Shown here one piece after another: positions 35,622 to 45,226 of a DNA stretch of 64,000 bases. Each line of letters begins with the position of its first letter. Position 1 is the stretch's first letter. Below the pieces are notes generated by a model that was not told where the DNA came from, did not search any database, and saw only the letters and a program-made list of their open reading frames with translations. The stretch comes from Nonlabens sp. Ci31 (lineage in GTDB: Bacteria > Bacteroidota > Bacteroidia > Flavobacteriales > Flavobacteriaceae): the NCBI RefSeq assembly GCF_012974865.1, contig NZ_CP043633.1, positions 1,116,001-1,180,000 of the forward strand. Direction: 5' to 3'. A program made the translations under genes and the position numbers.

Positions 35622-35849
35622 ATGAGCCCTAAAATCAAATCCTTTCTTATTTACGGTGTTTCTTTTACTGCCTTATTTCTAATTTCAAGATTTATTGTAT
35701 TACAGTTTATGGAGCAAGGAATGATGACTATGTTTATACCTATAGCCATTGCTATGATTGTAGCTCCAAAACCCCATATGGAAGAAACAGAGTACGGTAG
35801 AGCGTACGGTTTAAAGTCTATATTTTTAAAAAAGCCATTTAAGTTTTAA
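35622..35849 (+). CDS. Small membrane protein of the ABC exporter operon (paralogue 2)
   Basis: This 75-residue protein has two membrane helices (about 8-28 and 34-50) and a tail EYGRAYGLKSIFLKKPFKF, nearly the same as in the preceding gene. It lies 29 bp after that gene. The pair looks like a tandem duplication that has diverged in the helices but kept the basic tail. Function is unknown; the conserved tail suggests a binding site for a shared partner. Confidence 0.65.
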   Translation: MSPKIKSFLIYGVSFTALFLISRFIVLQFMEQGMMTMFIPIAIAMIVAPKPHMEETEYGRAYGLKSIFLKKPFKF

Positions 35850-35939
35850 TGGATTCATTACCAAGGTTCGATTCACGTCATTATACGGGTATCTTTTAGC
35901 TAGAGCGGTCCCTGGTTCTTCCTCTTAGACGACTCCTTT

Positions 35940-38900
35940 TTAATTTACTCTTCGTCGGCCTTTGTGTTTGATTGTTTTTACTATTTCTTTTAAAGCGTCT
36001 GCTTTTTCTTTATCAGTGTCGTAGGCTTTACCATTTCCATAGGATTTATCATATGGCTCAGTTATGACAGCTTTCTTGTCATCTAGTTCAAAGGCAACAT
36101 ACCTGATATATTTTTGATCATGATAGCTTCCTTTATTTTTAAAATAGAAGATATAAAGAGCTGCTTTTTTGCCTTTATCAGTAGTGATTATTTTCTTTTC
36201 TTCAAAAGAGAGCTCGTCTTCTCCTTGATCAAAAGAACTTGCTGTAAGCACGATACTTCTTGCAAGATCCTCTTGACTGGTGACCGGAGATAATTTTATT
36301 TCTCTTTCTGCAGCAGTAATCATTATTTGAGCTTTAAGCGATAGGTCTTTTTCTATTTCTTTTTTAATTTTTTGAGGTATTATCTCATCATTTTCCATCA
36401 ATAATGTAACGTATTCTGCTACGGCTTCGTTTTTACCACTGTCTAATAATTTAATAAAGAAATCTTGAGCGTTTCTATCCTTTCTAAATGGAAAGATGAG
36501 TTTTACATAGCTGTTCAATAAATCATTTGATTTATAATCATAACTAGATCTTTTAGCACTTAAAGTTCTTTTGATTTCAATTTTACCGTCGGTAATAATT
36601 TGCTTGCGGTATTTCTTATATGTTTTCTTCTTTACAAATCCAGAGTCTTTAGTACGAGCTAGTAATTCATAAACCGGTTCTTTATACTCACTGATAGATG
36701 CATAGGTAAGCAATTCTGGAAACAATTTAGAAGACAGCTTTAAAGAGTCCCCATAACGATTGAACGCACTAGATATCCCTGATTTTTTTAAGGGCAAGTC
36801 TTTCTCCAGTAATCGCAATACTTTTTCATGATTTCCAGCTGTTTTTTTACGCAATAATTTCCTTAATATAAGGAGTTGTACATCAGGATCATTATAAGAA
36901 GATTCATATAAATTTGTGATGTAAGGCAGGACTCTTTCATCTTTTAAATCGATTAATTCGTTGAGAGTATATTCTTTTATGCTTTTAAGACTATTATCCT
37001 CGACATTTACAGCAACTATTAATGCGATCATTTGAGGGATGTCTTTTACTCTAAACTTCACTTTATTGCCTGCCTCAAAGACTAAGGTGTCTTTTTGCTG
37101 TACTCCTTTAAAAAACAAAGCTGTTTTATCAGTGAAGATGTCTTTGCCTAACATGGTGTCTTGTGGTGTAAAGCTGTTGTAGAATTGGGTTACAAATTGA
37201 GATGGTTGTTGGGTACTGTCTACAATAGTTTTAAGATGGTATATGCGACCTTTAAAATAAACACTTTTTGCAAGAATGTGCTTTGCGCTCAGACTGTCTT
37301 TAAAGATTCTTTTATAAGTAAAGAGACCGTCCTTTTCTGTTTGTTCTTTTTCTTTCGCACGGGTACTGCTGCGATATAATTTCATGTCGATCCAGTCCTC
37401 ACTATCCACATCTTTCCATAAATCTTTTGGGTTGTGAAACATTTGTAGATCGTGAAACTTTGTCATTTTCACTTCTATTTGTTCATTTGCAGGAGTGGTG
37501 TAGTAAGCAGCGTTTTCTCTCGATTGATATTCTTTGATATCGTTATACGAGTACCTGCTTCTCGACAAAGGCGCTTTCACTGGGCTGTATACGGAGAAAT
37601 GCATGGCAGTGTCTTGAACTGTTTCAAACTTTCCGTAATCAATATCATGGAACTTTATAGAGTTAAAAAATAGACTCCCTTTCTTAGGATTTACCCCAGT
37701 ATAACCCATTAGATAGTAACTGCCGTCTTTAACTATTGCTTTAACGCTCAATTTTTTATTTTGAACCGTATCCATAATAGCGGTAGCTTGATAACTATCA
37801 TAAGGATCCTTTTCAAACTTACCAGTCATTTTTTTATAACCTAGATCCTCTAGAAACTCATCTACTATAAACTCTGCTTCAAATTGATCTTCCTCTATAT
37901 AATCCGTATCAAATACGGGGGATTCTTGAAAAAAGTAAAAGGATGTGCCATCAGTCCCTTGTAGGAATGTTTTTCCAGGATTTTCTAAATTATTTGCTGC
38001 TACATGTTCAGGGAACAACAGTTTGTATTTATTAAAAGGAGCCGTGAACGTTTTTAATATCTTACTATTAGGTAAGAACTCAATGGAACTAAAAATCTCT
38101 TGTTCGTATTGCTTTACAAAATCAAGCTTCCCGCCAAATTTGATCACTATTAGTTCTAGCGGTGTTTTATAAATATGATACTTCTGATAATCCCCTTTTT
38201 TAGTTTTGTTGAGAATCGAATACCCTGGATAAGGAGTTGTCAATTTCTTTTTTTCAATAATGTCGCCGGGAATATCTTCAAAAAGCACATTGTCAATAAA
38301 ATCAAGGTCGATTCTCTTTTTATCGGTAGAAAGATAATCCAGCGTATTGATTCTAGAAATAGTGAGGTAAGCGCCATTAGTCATTTCGGGCATCATATAA
38401 AAAGACTGATTTCCAATGCTGAACTCGCGCAGGTCATCAAATGACTTTAAGGAAAGAAATTGATCAGGTGTACGCTTTCGCGAAAGCGTGGGAGCCACAA
38501 AATTCTCGTCTAGAAACTTCTTCTCTGTTTTAGCCAGTTCTGTCTGTGCAGACGTAAGTGCTTTTACGGTATAGCCTCTTCTTTGCAACATTTTAATCAT
38601 ACCATTCTCACCTGGTAAATGTGCTGCTCCTACTCCTGCAAAAACTGTTTGGGTTTTCATAACAGAGTCCATCACCACGACCATGTTTTCATTGCGGTCG
38701 TACAACATGTTTTTTCTGAAGTATTCTGTGTTGGTAGCTGCGCCTATAGAATCCAGCAAAGAAATATTACGATCTCGATATACATTTTCTTGGATGGTAT
38801 AGCGATTTTCTTTTTCAAGTCGTTCCTGCAGCCATTGATCGATTTCTTTTTTAGAAGGGTTAGTTGCTGCTTTGGAAGTAAGGTATTGAGACTCTTTAAA

Positions 38901-39398
38901 ATCTTCCAGACTGATAATAGGTTTACCAGCTTTTTTCCCTGCTTGGAAAATAAACATGTCCAGATAGGTTTCTTCTTCAAAGTTGTCTGAGGCTCCATTT
39001 TTACGGTAGAGATAACCGTTTAATGCCATGTCATTCATACGGATACTAGCTCTTACCATTTGAGGCTGTGGATGTTCTAGTTTAAAAAGGTCATCGTAAA
39101 AAGTAGCGTCATAGGAGACAGATTCATTCTGAACGGTTAAAACCTGCTCACTGTAGTACTCATCCATCCATTGAGTAGGATCGGACTCCAGGGCAATAGC
39201 GTCTGCTTTTTCAAGAGATTTAAAAAACACGTCGTCCAGCCTAAAAGCTACTTTGCTGCTCACATGCATGGTGCCGTATAGAAAGGAAGGTTTTTCTAAG
39301 CCGTTACCTGTAATTTCCCATAAAAGGCTGTTATCTGTTTGTGAATTAGATTGTTGTAAAAAAACAATTAAGAAAAGGATTGTAAAAAAGTATTTCAT
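35940..39398 (-). CDS. Exported TraB/GumN family protein with very long C-terminal extension
   Basis: I start this 1152-residue protein at the ATG at 39396-39398, which begins the signal peptide MKYFFTILFLIVFLQQSNSQ. The upstream part of the frame has no coding character. Residues about 25-290 are a TraB/GumN domain (LLWEITGNGLEKPSFLYGTM with HVS, and AVFAGVGAAHLPGENGMI-like GAAHLPG near the end). The GTxH and GxxH motifs are the presumed catalytic or metal residues of this erythromycin-esterase-like fold. About 860 further residues have no recognised domain; they are beta-rich and then helical repeats near the end. Typical TraB proteins have about 300 residues. LSRKR at about 310 is an exact palindrome copy (38473-38488) at the domain junction. 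It is divergent from porW. Confidence 0.75.
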   Translation of the reverse strand: MKYFFTILFLIVFLQQSNSQTDNSLLWEITGNGLEKPSFLYGTMHVSSKVAFRLDDVFFKSLEKADAIALESDPTQWMDEYYSEQVLTVQNESVSYDATFYDDLFKLEHPQPQMVRASIRMNDMALNGYLYRKNGASDNFEEETYLDMFIFQAGKKAGKPIISLEDFKESQYLTSKAATNPSKKEIDQWLQERLEKENRYTIQENVYRDRNISLLDSIGAATNTEYFRKNMLYDRNENMVVVMDSVMKTQTVFAGVGAAHLPGENGMIKMLQRRGYTVKALTSAQTELAKTEKKFLDENFVAPTLSRKRTPDQFLSLKSFDDLREFSIGNQSFYMMPEMTNGAYLTISRINTLDYLSTDKKRIDLDFIDNVLFEDIPGDIIEKKKLTTPYPGYSILNKTKKGDYQKYHIYKTPLELIVIKFGGKLDFVKQYEQEIFSSIEFLPNSKILKTFTAPFNKYKLLFPEHVAANNLENPGKTFLQGTDGTSFYFFQESPVFDTDYIEEDQFEAEFIVDEFLEDLGYKKMTGKFEKDPYDSYQATAIMDTVQNKKLSVKAIVKDGSYYLMGYTGVNPKKGSLFFNSIKFHDIDYGKFETVQDTAMHFSVYSPVKAPLSRSRYSYNDIKEYQSRENAAYYTTPANEQIEVKMTKFHDLQMFHNPKDLWKDVDSEDWIDMKLYRSSTRAKEKEQTEKDGLFTYKRIFKDSLSAKHILAKSVYFKGRIYHLKTIVDSTQQPSQFVTQFYNSFTPQDTMLGKDIFTDKTALFFKGVQQKDTLVFEAGNKVKFRVKDIPQMIALIVAVNVEDNSLKSIKEYTLNELIDLKDERVLPYITNLYESSYNDPDVQLLILRKLLRKKTAGNHEKVLRLLEKDLPLKKSGISSAFNRYGDSLKLSSKLFPELLTYASISEYKEPVYELLARTKDSGFVKKKTYKKYRKQIITDGKIEIKRTLSAKRSSYDYKSNDLLNSYVKLIFPFRKDRNAQDFFIKLLDSGKNEAVAEYVTLLMENDEIIPQKIKKEIEKDLSLKAQIMITAAEREIKLSPVTSQEDLARSIVLTASSFDQGEDELSFEEKKIITTDKGKKAALYIFYFKNKGSYHDQKYIRYVAFELDDKKAVITEPYDKSYGNGKAYDTDKEKADALKEIVKTIKHKGRRRVN
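38473..38488. repeat. 16-bp palindrome copy 13
   Basis: Exact copy. Inside the TraB/GumN gene at the domain junction, read as LSRKR. Confidence 0.9.
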
Positions 39399-39630
39399 AG
39401 GATGCGGTAAAATAGTAGAAGCATCAACAACAATGCCTATTAAACACCTAAAATAGGACAAACAGTTTTTTTAATCAAACCTTTAACGATCTGTTATCAA
39501 TCAAAATCCTCATAAATTTACCATCTTCGAGCCGTAAACTTCATCGGTAGTAAAAAATCCTTATTTTTACGATCTTTTACAATATCAACGCGGTATTTGG
39601 AGTTATGGAAGTTAGTTTAAAACCTATTTT

Positions 39631-42246
39631 TTGAAACAGTTTTTCTACCATATTTGTATTGCATTCTTGTTTATAGCTGTTGTTACCGGTTGTAGCAGGA
39701 AGAAGAATTCTTTTATAAGTCGCAATCTGCATGCGGTAGGAACAGAATACAACGTCCTGTATAATGGTCATCTAGCTTTACAAGCTGGTCTTGATGGACT
39801 GGAACAAACTTATAAAGAGAATTACTGGGATGTATTACCTGTAGAGCGCATGACGGTAAAAGATCAAGTCTTTTTGCCAGGCGATAAACCAGCAGACCCC
39901 AACTTTGAGCGTGCGGAAGAAAAAGCGGTAAAAGCGGTTCAAAAACACTCCATGCTTATTAATGAGACGGAGTACAACCCACAAATTGACGAGTCTTATA
40001 TGCTACTCGGTAAAGCGAGGTATTACGACCAGCGTTTTATCCCAGCATTAGAGGCTTTCAATTACATCTTACAATTCATGCCCGAAAGCGACCAGATCAA
40101 TCAGGCCAAAGTATGGCGGGAGAAAACAAACATGCGGCTGGATAACAATGAAACTGCTATAAAGAATTTAAGCAAGTTGCTCAAGGAAGAAGAGGGAGCT
40201 ATAGAAAAGGAAGATCTTGCTATTGCAAATGCTACTTTGTCTCAAGCATTTTTAAACCTCGAGCAAGTAGATAGTGCTCTTATCTATATGAATCGTGCAG
40301 AGCAACAGACTAAAAATAAAGAAACACAAGCGCGTTATAAGTTCATTACTGCACAACTATTTGCTAAATCTGGTCAGCGCGACAGTGCTTTTGTACATTA
40401 CGACGAGATCATAGAAATGCATCGCAAGATACCACGTCGTTACTACGTCAATGCCTTTATAGAAAAGATCAAAAATTTTGACATCTCTAAAGATAATAAG
40501 GAAGAATTGCTAGCGACTATTATTGACTTAGAAGAAAACAGAGAAAACAGGCCATGGCTAGATGCTATTTATTCTCGCAAAGCGATTTATTTAGAGAGAG
40601 AAGACAGTATAGAAGGGGCAAAACAATATTACAACAAATCGTTACGTGCAAAAAATGGACAGGATTACTACCTGAGAGCTAATAATTATGCTGCTCTAGG
40701 AAAGATAAGTTTTGACCAATCTAAATTTGTGAACGCTGGTAAATATTTTGACAGTGCTATTGCAAATTATGTGGAGCGCACCAAAGAGCACCGACTGGTT
40801 ACTAAAAAGAGAAACAATCTAGAAGATGTGATCCTTTATGAAGGAAGACGTCGCAGCGCCGACAGTATTTTTAAGGTTCTCGATATGTCACCAGAACAGC
40901 AAGCACAATATTATCAAGAATATATAGACAGTTTAAAAGCGGAAGAAGAGCGCATCGCAAAAGAAGCAGAAGTAGAAGCAGCAAAAGCGGCTCAAGAGCA
41001 AAATGCGTTTCAAACAATCAACAACAATAATGTTACTAAACGCGGTAATGCCGGACCTACTTTTGGAACTCCTGGATCCAACGTAGGCGCTAATGCTTCT
41101 GGGGGAAGTTCTTTCTACTTCTTTAATCAGCAAACGGTTGCTCGTGGGAAGTTAGACTTTAGAAAAAAATGGGGAAAACGAAACCTCAAGGATAACTGGA
41201 GGCGTAAGAATAAAAAAGAAGAGCTGCAAAGAGAAGTGGAACAAGAGGTGGTTGTTGAAGAAGTAGAAGTACGACCAGAGTTCACTACAGGTTTCTATAC
41301 CAGCACACTTCCCGAAGGAGAAATCACGCTGGACAGTATTGCAAAGGCTAGAAACTTTGCCTATTATCAACTAGGAGTTATATATAAAGAGAAATTTAAG
41401 CGCAACGATCTTTCCATCAGTCGTTTTGATACTTTATTGACGCACGATCCAACTGAAAAACTATTATTACCAGCACTTTACAACCTGTATTTAATTTACA
41501 AGGAAGATGATAGTAGTGATGCTTTCGCGAAAGCGGAACAGTTAAAAAATAGAATCATAACAGATTATCCAGATACGAGATATGCTCAAATATTGAGAAA
41601 TCCTGATGCACAACTAGATGATAGCGCGAGTCCGCTAGCAGTTTATAATCGGTTGTTCAAGGAATACGAAAAAGAAAATTACGATCTAGTCATCACCAGC
41701 GCAGAAAGGTATTCCACCTTATTTAACGGAGATGATATAGTGCCAAGACTGGAGTTGTTAAAGTCATTTGCTGCTGGAAGGCTTTACGGTTTTCAAGAAT
41801 ATAAAAAAGGTATAGACTACGTAGCTTTAAATTTTCCTAATACAGAAGTAGGTAAAAGTGCACAAAAACTAGCTGCTGATGCCGAAGCGCTTAAAATACC
41901 AGAGGTGTTCCTTCCAGAAAATGGACTTGCTGACTTTAAACTGCTTTACAGATTTAAAAACACAGAGGTTACGGAGATGGATAACTTAAAGGAAAAATTA
42001 GTGGAGGCCTTTAAAAAGGAAAAGTTCGCTTTTAGAGTTTCTATCGATGTATATAATAAGGACGAAAAACTTGTGGTAGTGCATGGGCTACGTTCAAAAT
42101 TGGGAGCAAAAGGTCTAGGAGATCTGATGACAAAACCTGAAAACGATTATAAAGTTTCAAAATCTTACTTATCTATAGCGTCAGAAAATTACAAGATCAT
42201 ACAGGTTTATAAAAGTCTGGATATGTACGAGAAAGAAATGTTATAA
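39631..42246 (+). CDS. porW: Type IX secretion/gliding lipoprotein PorW (SprE)
   Basis: This 871-residue lipoprotein with TPR repeats starts at TTG 39631 (read as Met), followed by KQFFYHICIAFLFIAVVTGC with the lipobox cysteine. The N-terminal part matches PorW/SprE: NLHAVGTEYNVLYNGHLALQ and YDQRFIPALEAFNYILQFMP. A Gln/Asn/Gly-rich linker (about 445-500) precedes a basic segment and a second TPR region. PorW links the PorLM motor and the outer-membrane part of the type IX secretion system, which in this phylum exports CTD-bearing proteins and drives gliding. DAFAKAEQ near 633 comes from a palindrome copy. Bactofilin and ATP synthase genes follow. Confidence 0.9.
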   Translation: MKQFFYHICIAFLFIAVVTGCSRKKNSFISRNLHAVGTEYNVLYNGHLALQAGLDGLEQTYKENYWDVLPVERMTVKDQVFLPGDKPADPNFERAEEKAVKAVQKHSMLINETEYNPQIDESYMLLGKARYYDQRFIPALEAFNYILQFMPESDQINQAKVWREKTNMRLDNNETAIKNLSKLLKEEEGAIEKEDLAIANATLSQAFLNLEQVDSALIYMNRAEQQTKNKETQARYKFITAQLFAKSGQRDSAFVHYDEIIEMHRKIPRRYYVNAFIEKIKNFDISKDNKEELLATIIDLEENRENRPWLDAIYSRKAIYLEREDSIEGAKQYYNKSLRAKNGQDYYLRANNYAALGKISFDQSKFVNAGKYFDSAIANYVERTKEHRLVTKKRNNLEDVILYEGRRRSADSIFKVLDMSPEQQAQYYQEYIDSLKAEEERIAKEAEVEAAKAAQEQNAFQTINNNNVTKRGNAGPTFGTPGSNVGANASGGSSFYFFNQQTVARGKLDFRKKWGKRNLKDNWRRKNKKEELQREVEQEVVVEEVEVRPEFTTGFYTSTLPEGEITLDSIAKARNFAYYQLGVIYKEKFKRNDLSISRFDTLLTHDPTEKLLLPALYNLYLIYKEDDSSDAFAKAEQLKNRIITDYPDTRYAQILRNPDAQLDDSASPLAVYNRLFKEYEKENYDLVITSAERYSTLFNGDDIVPRLELLKSFAAGRLYGFQEYKKGIDYVALNFPNTEVGKSAQKLAADAEALKIPEVFLPENGLADFKLLYRFKNTEVTEMDNLKEKLVEAFKKEKFAFRVSIDVYNKDEKLVVVHGLRSKLGAKGLGDLMTKPENDYKVSKSYLSIASENYKIIQVYKSLDMYEKEML
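41520..41535. repeat. 16-bp palindrome copy 14
   Basis: TGCTTTCGCGAAAGCG; first base changed. Inside porW, read as AFAKA. Confidence 0.85.
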
Positions 42247-42257
42247 AGGCAAATAGT

Positions 42258-42659
42258 ATGTTTAACAATAAAAAGAACAGTAACTCTTATATGGAATCAG
42301 GCAAGTCACAAAACAGAATAAGTCATGGAACAACTATCGACGGAGATGTAGTTAGCGAAGGTGGTTTTAGAATAGATGGAACCATAAACGGTACTCTTAA
42401 AACATCAGCAAAAGTGGTGATTGGGAAAGACGGTAAAGTAGATGGTACCTTAGAATGCGATAACGCAGACATTGAAGGCGCATTTTCTGGAAAGCTTTTA
42501 GTTCAAGGATTACTTACTTTAAAGTCTACGGCACATATCACAGGAGAAGTGACGACACAAAAACTAGCGGTAGAGCCAGGAGCTACATTTAACGCTAGTT
42601 GTACGATGGGATCGGCAATAAAAGCTGTGGATAATGGTAAAAAAGTAACGACTGCTTAA
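42258..42659 (+). CDS. Bactofilin
   Basis: This 133-residue polymer-forming cytoskeletal protein begins 11 bp after porW. The bactofilin domain (about 22-115) is a right-handed beta-helix with short repeating turns: ISHGTTIDGDVVSEGGFRID, GTINGTLKTSAKVVIGKDGK, VDGTLECDNADIEGAF and GKLLVQGLLTLKSTAHITGE. Bactofilins polymerise without nucleotide and serve as scaffolds for cell-shape and envelope machines. The first ~20 residues (MFNNKKNSNSYMESGKSQN) are a flexible tail. It probably shares a transcript with porW. Confidence 0.93.
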   Translation: MFNNKKNSNSYMESGKSQNRISHGTTIDGDVVSEGGFRIDGTINGTLKTSAKVVIGKDGKVDGTLECDNADIEGAFSGKLLVQGLLTLKSTAHITGEVTTQKLAVEPGATFNASCTMGSAIKAVDNGKKVTTA

Positions 42660-42699
42660 AGGTTATCTTGTTTTTTTCAGATGTATGTGTCTATTTTAA

Positions 42700-43083
42700 T
42701 TGTTTAATAACCTCCCAGTGAATTTTTATCTCAAAACCTTTCTCCTTGTACTCTTTTTATCGGCCGCTGTTTACAGCGTTCATTACTTCCTTGTAGAAGA
42801 TCCTTCGATTTCTTTAATTAAGACCTATACTTTTTTAGGAGCAGCTACTTTTATTACGGTATGTGTATTAAAACTTGTTTTTGGATTAGTGCCAGATAAA
42901 TTAGGTTATGCTTTCCTCGCTTTGGTCTTTGTAAAGTTTGGTGCTGTATTCTTATTATTCCCAGAATTGTTAAGTGAAGATCCCAAGTTGTCTAAAGTAG
43001 AGATATTGGGCTTTCTTTCGCCATACTTTATATTTTTATTTATGGAAGCTGCTATAGTGATTAACTGGCTTAATAAGAATTAA
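42700..43083 (+). CDS. DUF6168 family membrane protein upstream of the ATP synthase genes
   Basis: This 127-residue protein has four membrane helices (for example FYLKTFLLVLFLSAAVYSVH and GYAFLALVFVKFGAVFLLFP). It starts with TTG at 42700, because no ATG gives the first helix. Homologues sit between bactofilin and atpB in Flavobacteriia and resemble AtpI in position and topology. A role in assembling the c-ring is possible but untested. No separate AtpZ/AtpI-size gene is present: only 40 bp lie between bactofilin and this gene. Confidence 0.7.
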   Translation: MFNNLPVNFYLKTFLLVLFLSAAVYSVHYFLVEDPSISLIKTYTFLGAATFITVCVLKLVFGLVPDKLGYAFLALVFVKFGAVFLLFPELLSEDPKLSKVEILGFLSPYFIFLFMEAAIVINWLNKN

Positions 43084-43160
43084 TTGAGCCTTCAAAACAC
43101 CTTCAAAAAAGCTCGAAAAATTAACTTTTAAAAGCTGTATTATTACACGTTTTTTTGTCA

Positions 43161-43168
43161 TACATTTG
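43161..43168 (+). promoter_or_regulatory. Likely -7 box of the ATP synthase operon
   Basis: TACATTTG matches the Bacteroidota -7 consensus TAnnTTTG and lies 40 bp before the atpB ATG, a normal leader length. A run of seven T residues followed by G lies just upstream, and no clear -33 TTG at 17-23 bp was found. Confidence 0.45.
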
Positions 43169-43207
43169 CAGCCGAATTAAAAGACCTAACTTTTCAAGGT
43201 GATTTAC

Positions 43208-44398
43208 ATGTTTAGAGCGTACTTAAAAACAGCTTTTTTTACTTTGATCTTTTCAGCTTTTGCAACGGCACAAGCTCAAGATCAAATTGGTGATTATGCC
43301 TTTGATAAAGAGGTAGGATCTAACGAAGGTAAAGTGAATACAAAAGAAGAGATCGATTCTTATATCGACCATCACTTAAAAGATGCCCACGACTTCCACT
43401 TATTCTCTTATACAGATGATACAGGAGAAAGAAATCACGTTGGTTTTCCACTTCCTGTTATCGTATGGTCTAGTGAAGGTCCTAAGGCTTTTATGTCTTC
43501 AAAGTTTCATCACGACGACGACGGTAAAGAACTGGTAAGAGCAGGTGATGCTACTTTTACTCAGTTACACAGTAAGATTTACGAATTAGAAAACGGTGCC
43601 ACATCTATTAATTTTGATGAAGAACACCACCCAACAAATGCACATAGAGTTTTTGATATGTCAATTACAAAATCCGTTTTTGGATTGATATTGATAGGAT
43701 TGTTTATGCTATTGGTTTTTGGAGGTCTTGCTAAACAATACAAAAACAAAAGTATTCCAACTGGTTTTGGTCGTGTATTAGAACCATTGGTACTATATGT
43801 AAGAGATGAGATTGCTAAGCCAAATATAGGAGAGCAAAAGTATAGAAAATACATGGGTTATTTACTGACGGTATTTTTCTTAATCTGGATTGGTAACCTC
43901 TTAGGATTGACCCCATTTGGGTTTAATATTACAGGACAAATTGCCGTCACTGTATGTTTAGCATTATTCACATTTATTATTGTACAATTTAGTGGTAATA
44001 AGGATTACTGGAAGCATATTTTCTGGATGCCAGGGGTGCCTATATTAATGAAGATCGCTTTGATTCCTATTGAAATAATAGGATTACTTACAAAGCCGTT
44101 CTCTCTTACAGTTCGTTTATTTGCAAATATTACTGCTGGTCACGTAGTGGTTATGGGACTTATTGCATTAATGATTACTTTGAAAGCACAATTTGGAATG
44201 GTAGGTTCTACAGGTTTAGCTCTGTTTTTAACCTTGTTCCTATCCGTTATAGAATTATTAGTAGCCTTTTTACAGGCATTTATCTTTACTATGTTGTCTG
44301 CCCTATTTATTGGGATGGCAGTTGCAGAGCATGACCATCCCGAGCATGCTGGCGCTGAAGAAGACGATATAGATGAGGTAAGAGAACGTTTTGTTTAA
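43208..44398 (+). CDS. atpB: F1Fo ATP synthase subunit a
   Basis: This 396-residue subunit forms the proton half-channels beside the c-ring. I use ATG 43208, which begins a signal peptide (MFRAYLKTAFFTLIFSAFAT then AQAQ); a GTG 9 bp upstream adds nothing. A His/Asp-rich periplasmic domain (about 25-145) is typical of Bacteroidota subunit a and explains the large size. The membrane part follows with about five or six helices and the essential arginine in SLTVRLFANITAGH. The C-terminus is acidic and His-rich (EHDHPEHAGAEEDDIDE). It opens the atpBEFHAG operon. Confidence 0.93.
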   Translation: MFRAYLKTAFFTLIFSAFATAQAQDQIGDYAFDKEVGSNEGKVNTKEEIDSYIDHHLKDAHDFHLFSYTDDTGERNHVGFPLPVIVWSSEGPKAFMSSKFHHDDDGKELVRAGDATFTQLHSKIYELENGATSINFDEEHHPTNAHRVFDMSITKSVFGLILIGLFMLLVFGGLAKQYKNKSIPTGFGRVLEPLVLYVRDEIAKPNIGEQKYRKYMGYLLTVFFLIWIGNLLGLTPFGFNITGQIAVTVCLALFTFIIVQFSGNKDYWKHIFWMPGVPILMKIALIPIEIIGLLTKPFSLTVRLFANITAGHVVVMGLIALMITLKAQFGMVGSTGLALFLTLFLSVIELLVAFLQAFIFTMLSALFIGMAVAEHDHPEHAGAEEDDIDEVRERFV

Positions 44399-44412
44399 TT
44401 TTTTTTGTTTAA

Positions 44413-44634
<222 letters not shown>

Positions 44635-44650
44635 TAAGAGTTTACAACAC

Positions 44651-44687
44651 AAACTATTCTTGTAACGGTTGGTTGCAAGAATAGTTT
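44651..44687 (+). promoter_or_regulatory. Intra-operon hairpin directly after atpE
   Basis: AAACTATTCTTGTAAC (44651-44666) pairs with GTTGCAAGAATAGTTT (44672-44687): 16 bp with one G-U pair and a 5-nt loop, 16 bp after the atpE stop. No T-tract follows, so it is more likely an mRNA processing or stability element (or a leaky attenuator) than a full terminator. It would favour the c subunit, which is needed in several copies per enzyme. Confidence 0.65.
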
Positions 44688-44723
44688 AATTATTATTAAG
44701 GTTAAAACAAACAACATTTAGAT

Positions 44724-45221
44724 ATGTTAGATTTAATAAATGATTTTTCACCAGGCTTGTTTTTCATGCAGGCACTTATACTCATCATCTTAATAGTATT
44801 GATGAGAAAATTTGCGTGGAAACCTATTCTTGAAGCTCTTAATCAAAGAGAAGACGGAATCGCTAACGCACTTGCAAGTGCAGAGCAAGCTAAGGTTGAA
44901 ATGGCAAATTTGGAAGCTTCAAATCAAGCGGCAGCGCAAGAAGCTCGTGCTCAACGAGACGAGATGATTAAAGATGCTCGTGAGATCAAAGAAAAAATGA
45001 TTGCAGATGCTGCTGGTGAAGCTCAAGAAAAAGCAGATAAAATTATTGCTAGTGCCCAGGAAGCTATAGAGTCTGAGAAAAAAGCTGCACTTGCAGACAT
45101 CAAATCTCAAGTTGCTGAACTTTCTGTAAGCATAGCTGAAAAATTAACTCGCAAAGAGCTTTCTGAAAAAGATGCTCAACTTGCCCTTATCGATAAAATG
45201 CTTGCAGAAGCAAATATCTAG
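44724..45221 (+). CDS. atpF: F1Fo ATP synthase subunit b
   Basis: This 165-residue peripheral stalk protein has one N-terminal membrane helix (LFFMQALILIILIVLMRKFA, about 12-31) and then a long charged coiled coil rich in Ala, Glu, Lys and Gln. KPILEALNQREDGIANALAS is the standard start of the cytosolic part. It dimerises and holds F1 against rotation together with subunit delta. The length is normal for non-fused b. It lies 89 bp after atpE with the hairpin in between and 5 bp before atpH. Confidence 0.93.
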   Translation: MLDLINDFSPGLFFMQALILIILIVLMRKFAWKPILEALNQREDGIANALASAEQAKVEMANLEASNQAAAQEARAQRDEMIKDAREIKEKMIADAAGEAQEKADKIIASAQEAIESEKKAALADIKSQVAELSVSIAEKLTRKELSEKDAQLALIDKMLAEANI

Positions 45222-45226
45222 AAACT

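Noticed and set aside
35850..35939. GGTTCGATTC near 35865, a tRNA T-loop-like string
   Set aside because: No acceptor stem, anticodon arm or D arm can be folded around it.
39399..39461. Longer N-terminus of the TraB/GumN protein
   Set aside because: The ATG at 39398 directly starts a signal peptide; the upstream 21 codons would bury it.
40083..40090. CGAAAGCG without the other arm, in porW
   Set aside because: Only eight matching bases with no left arm; expected about once by chance in this length, so not counted as a palindrome copy.
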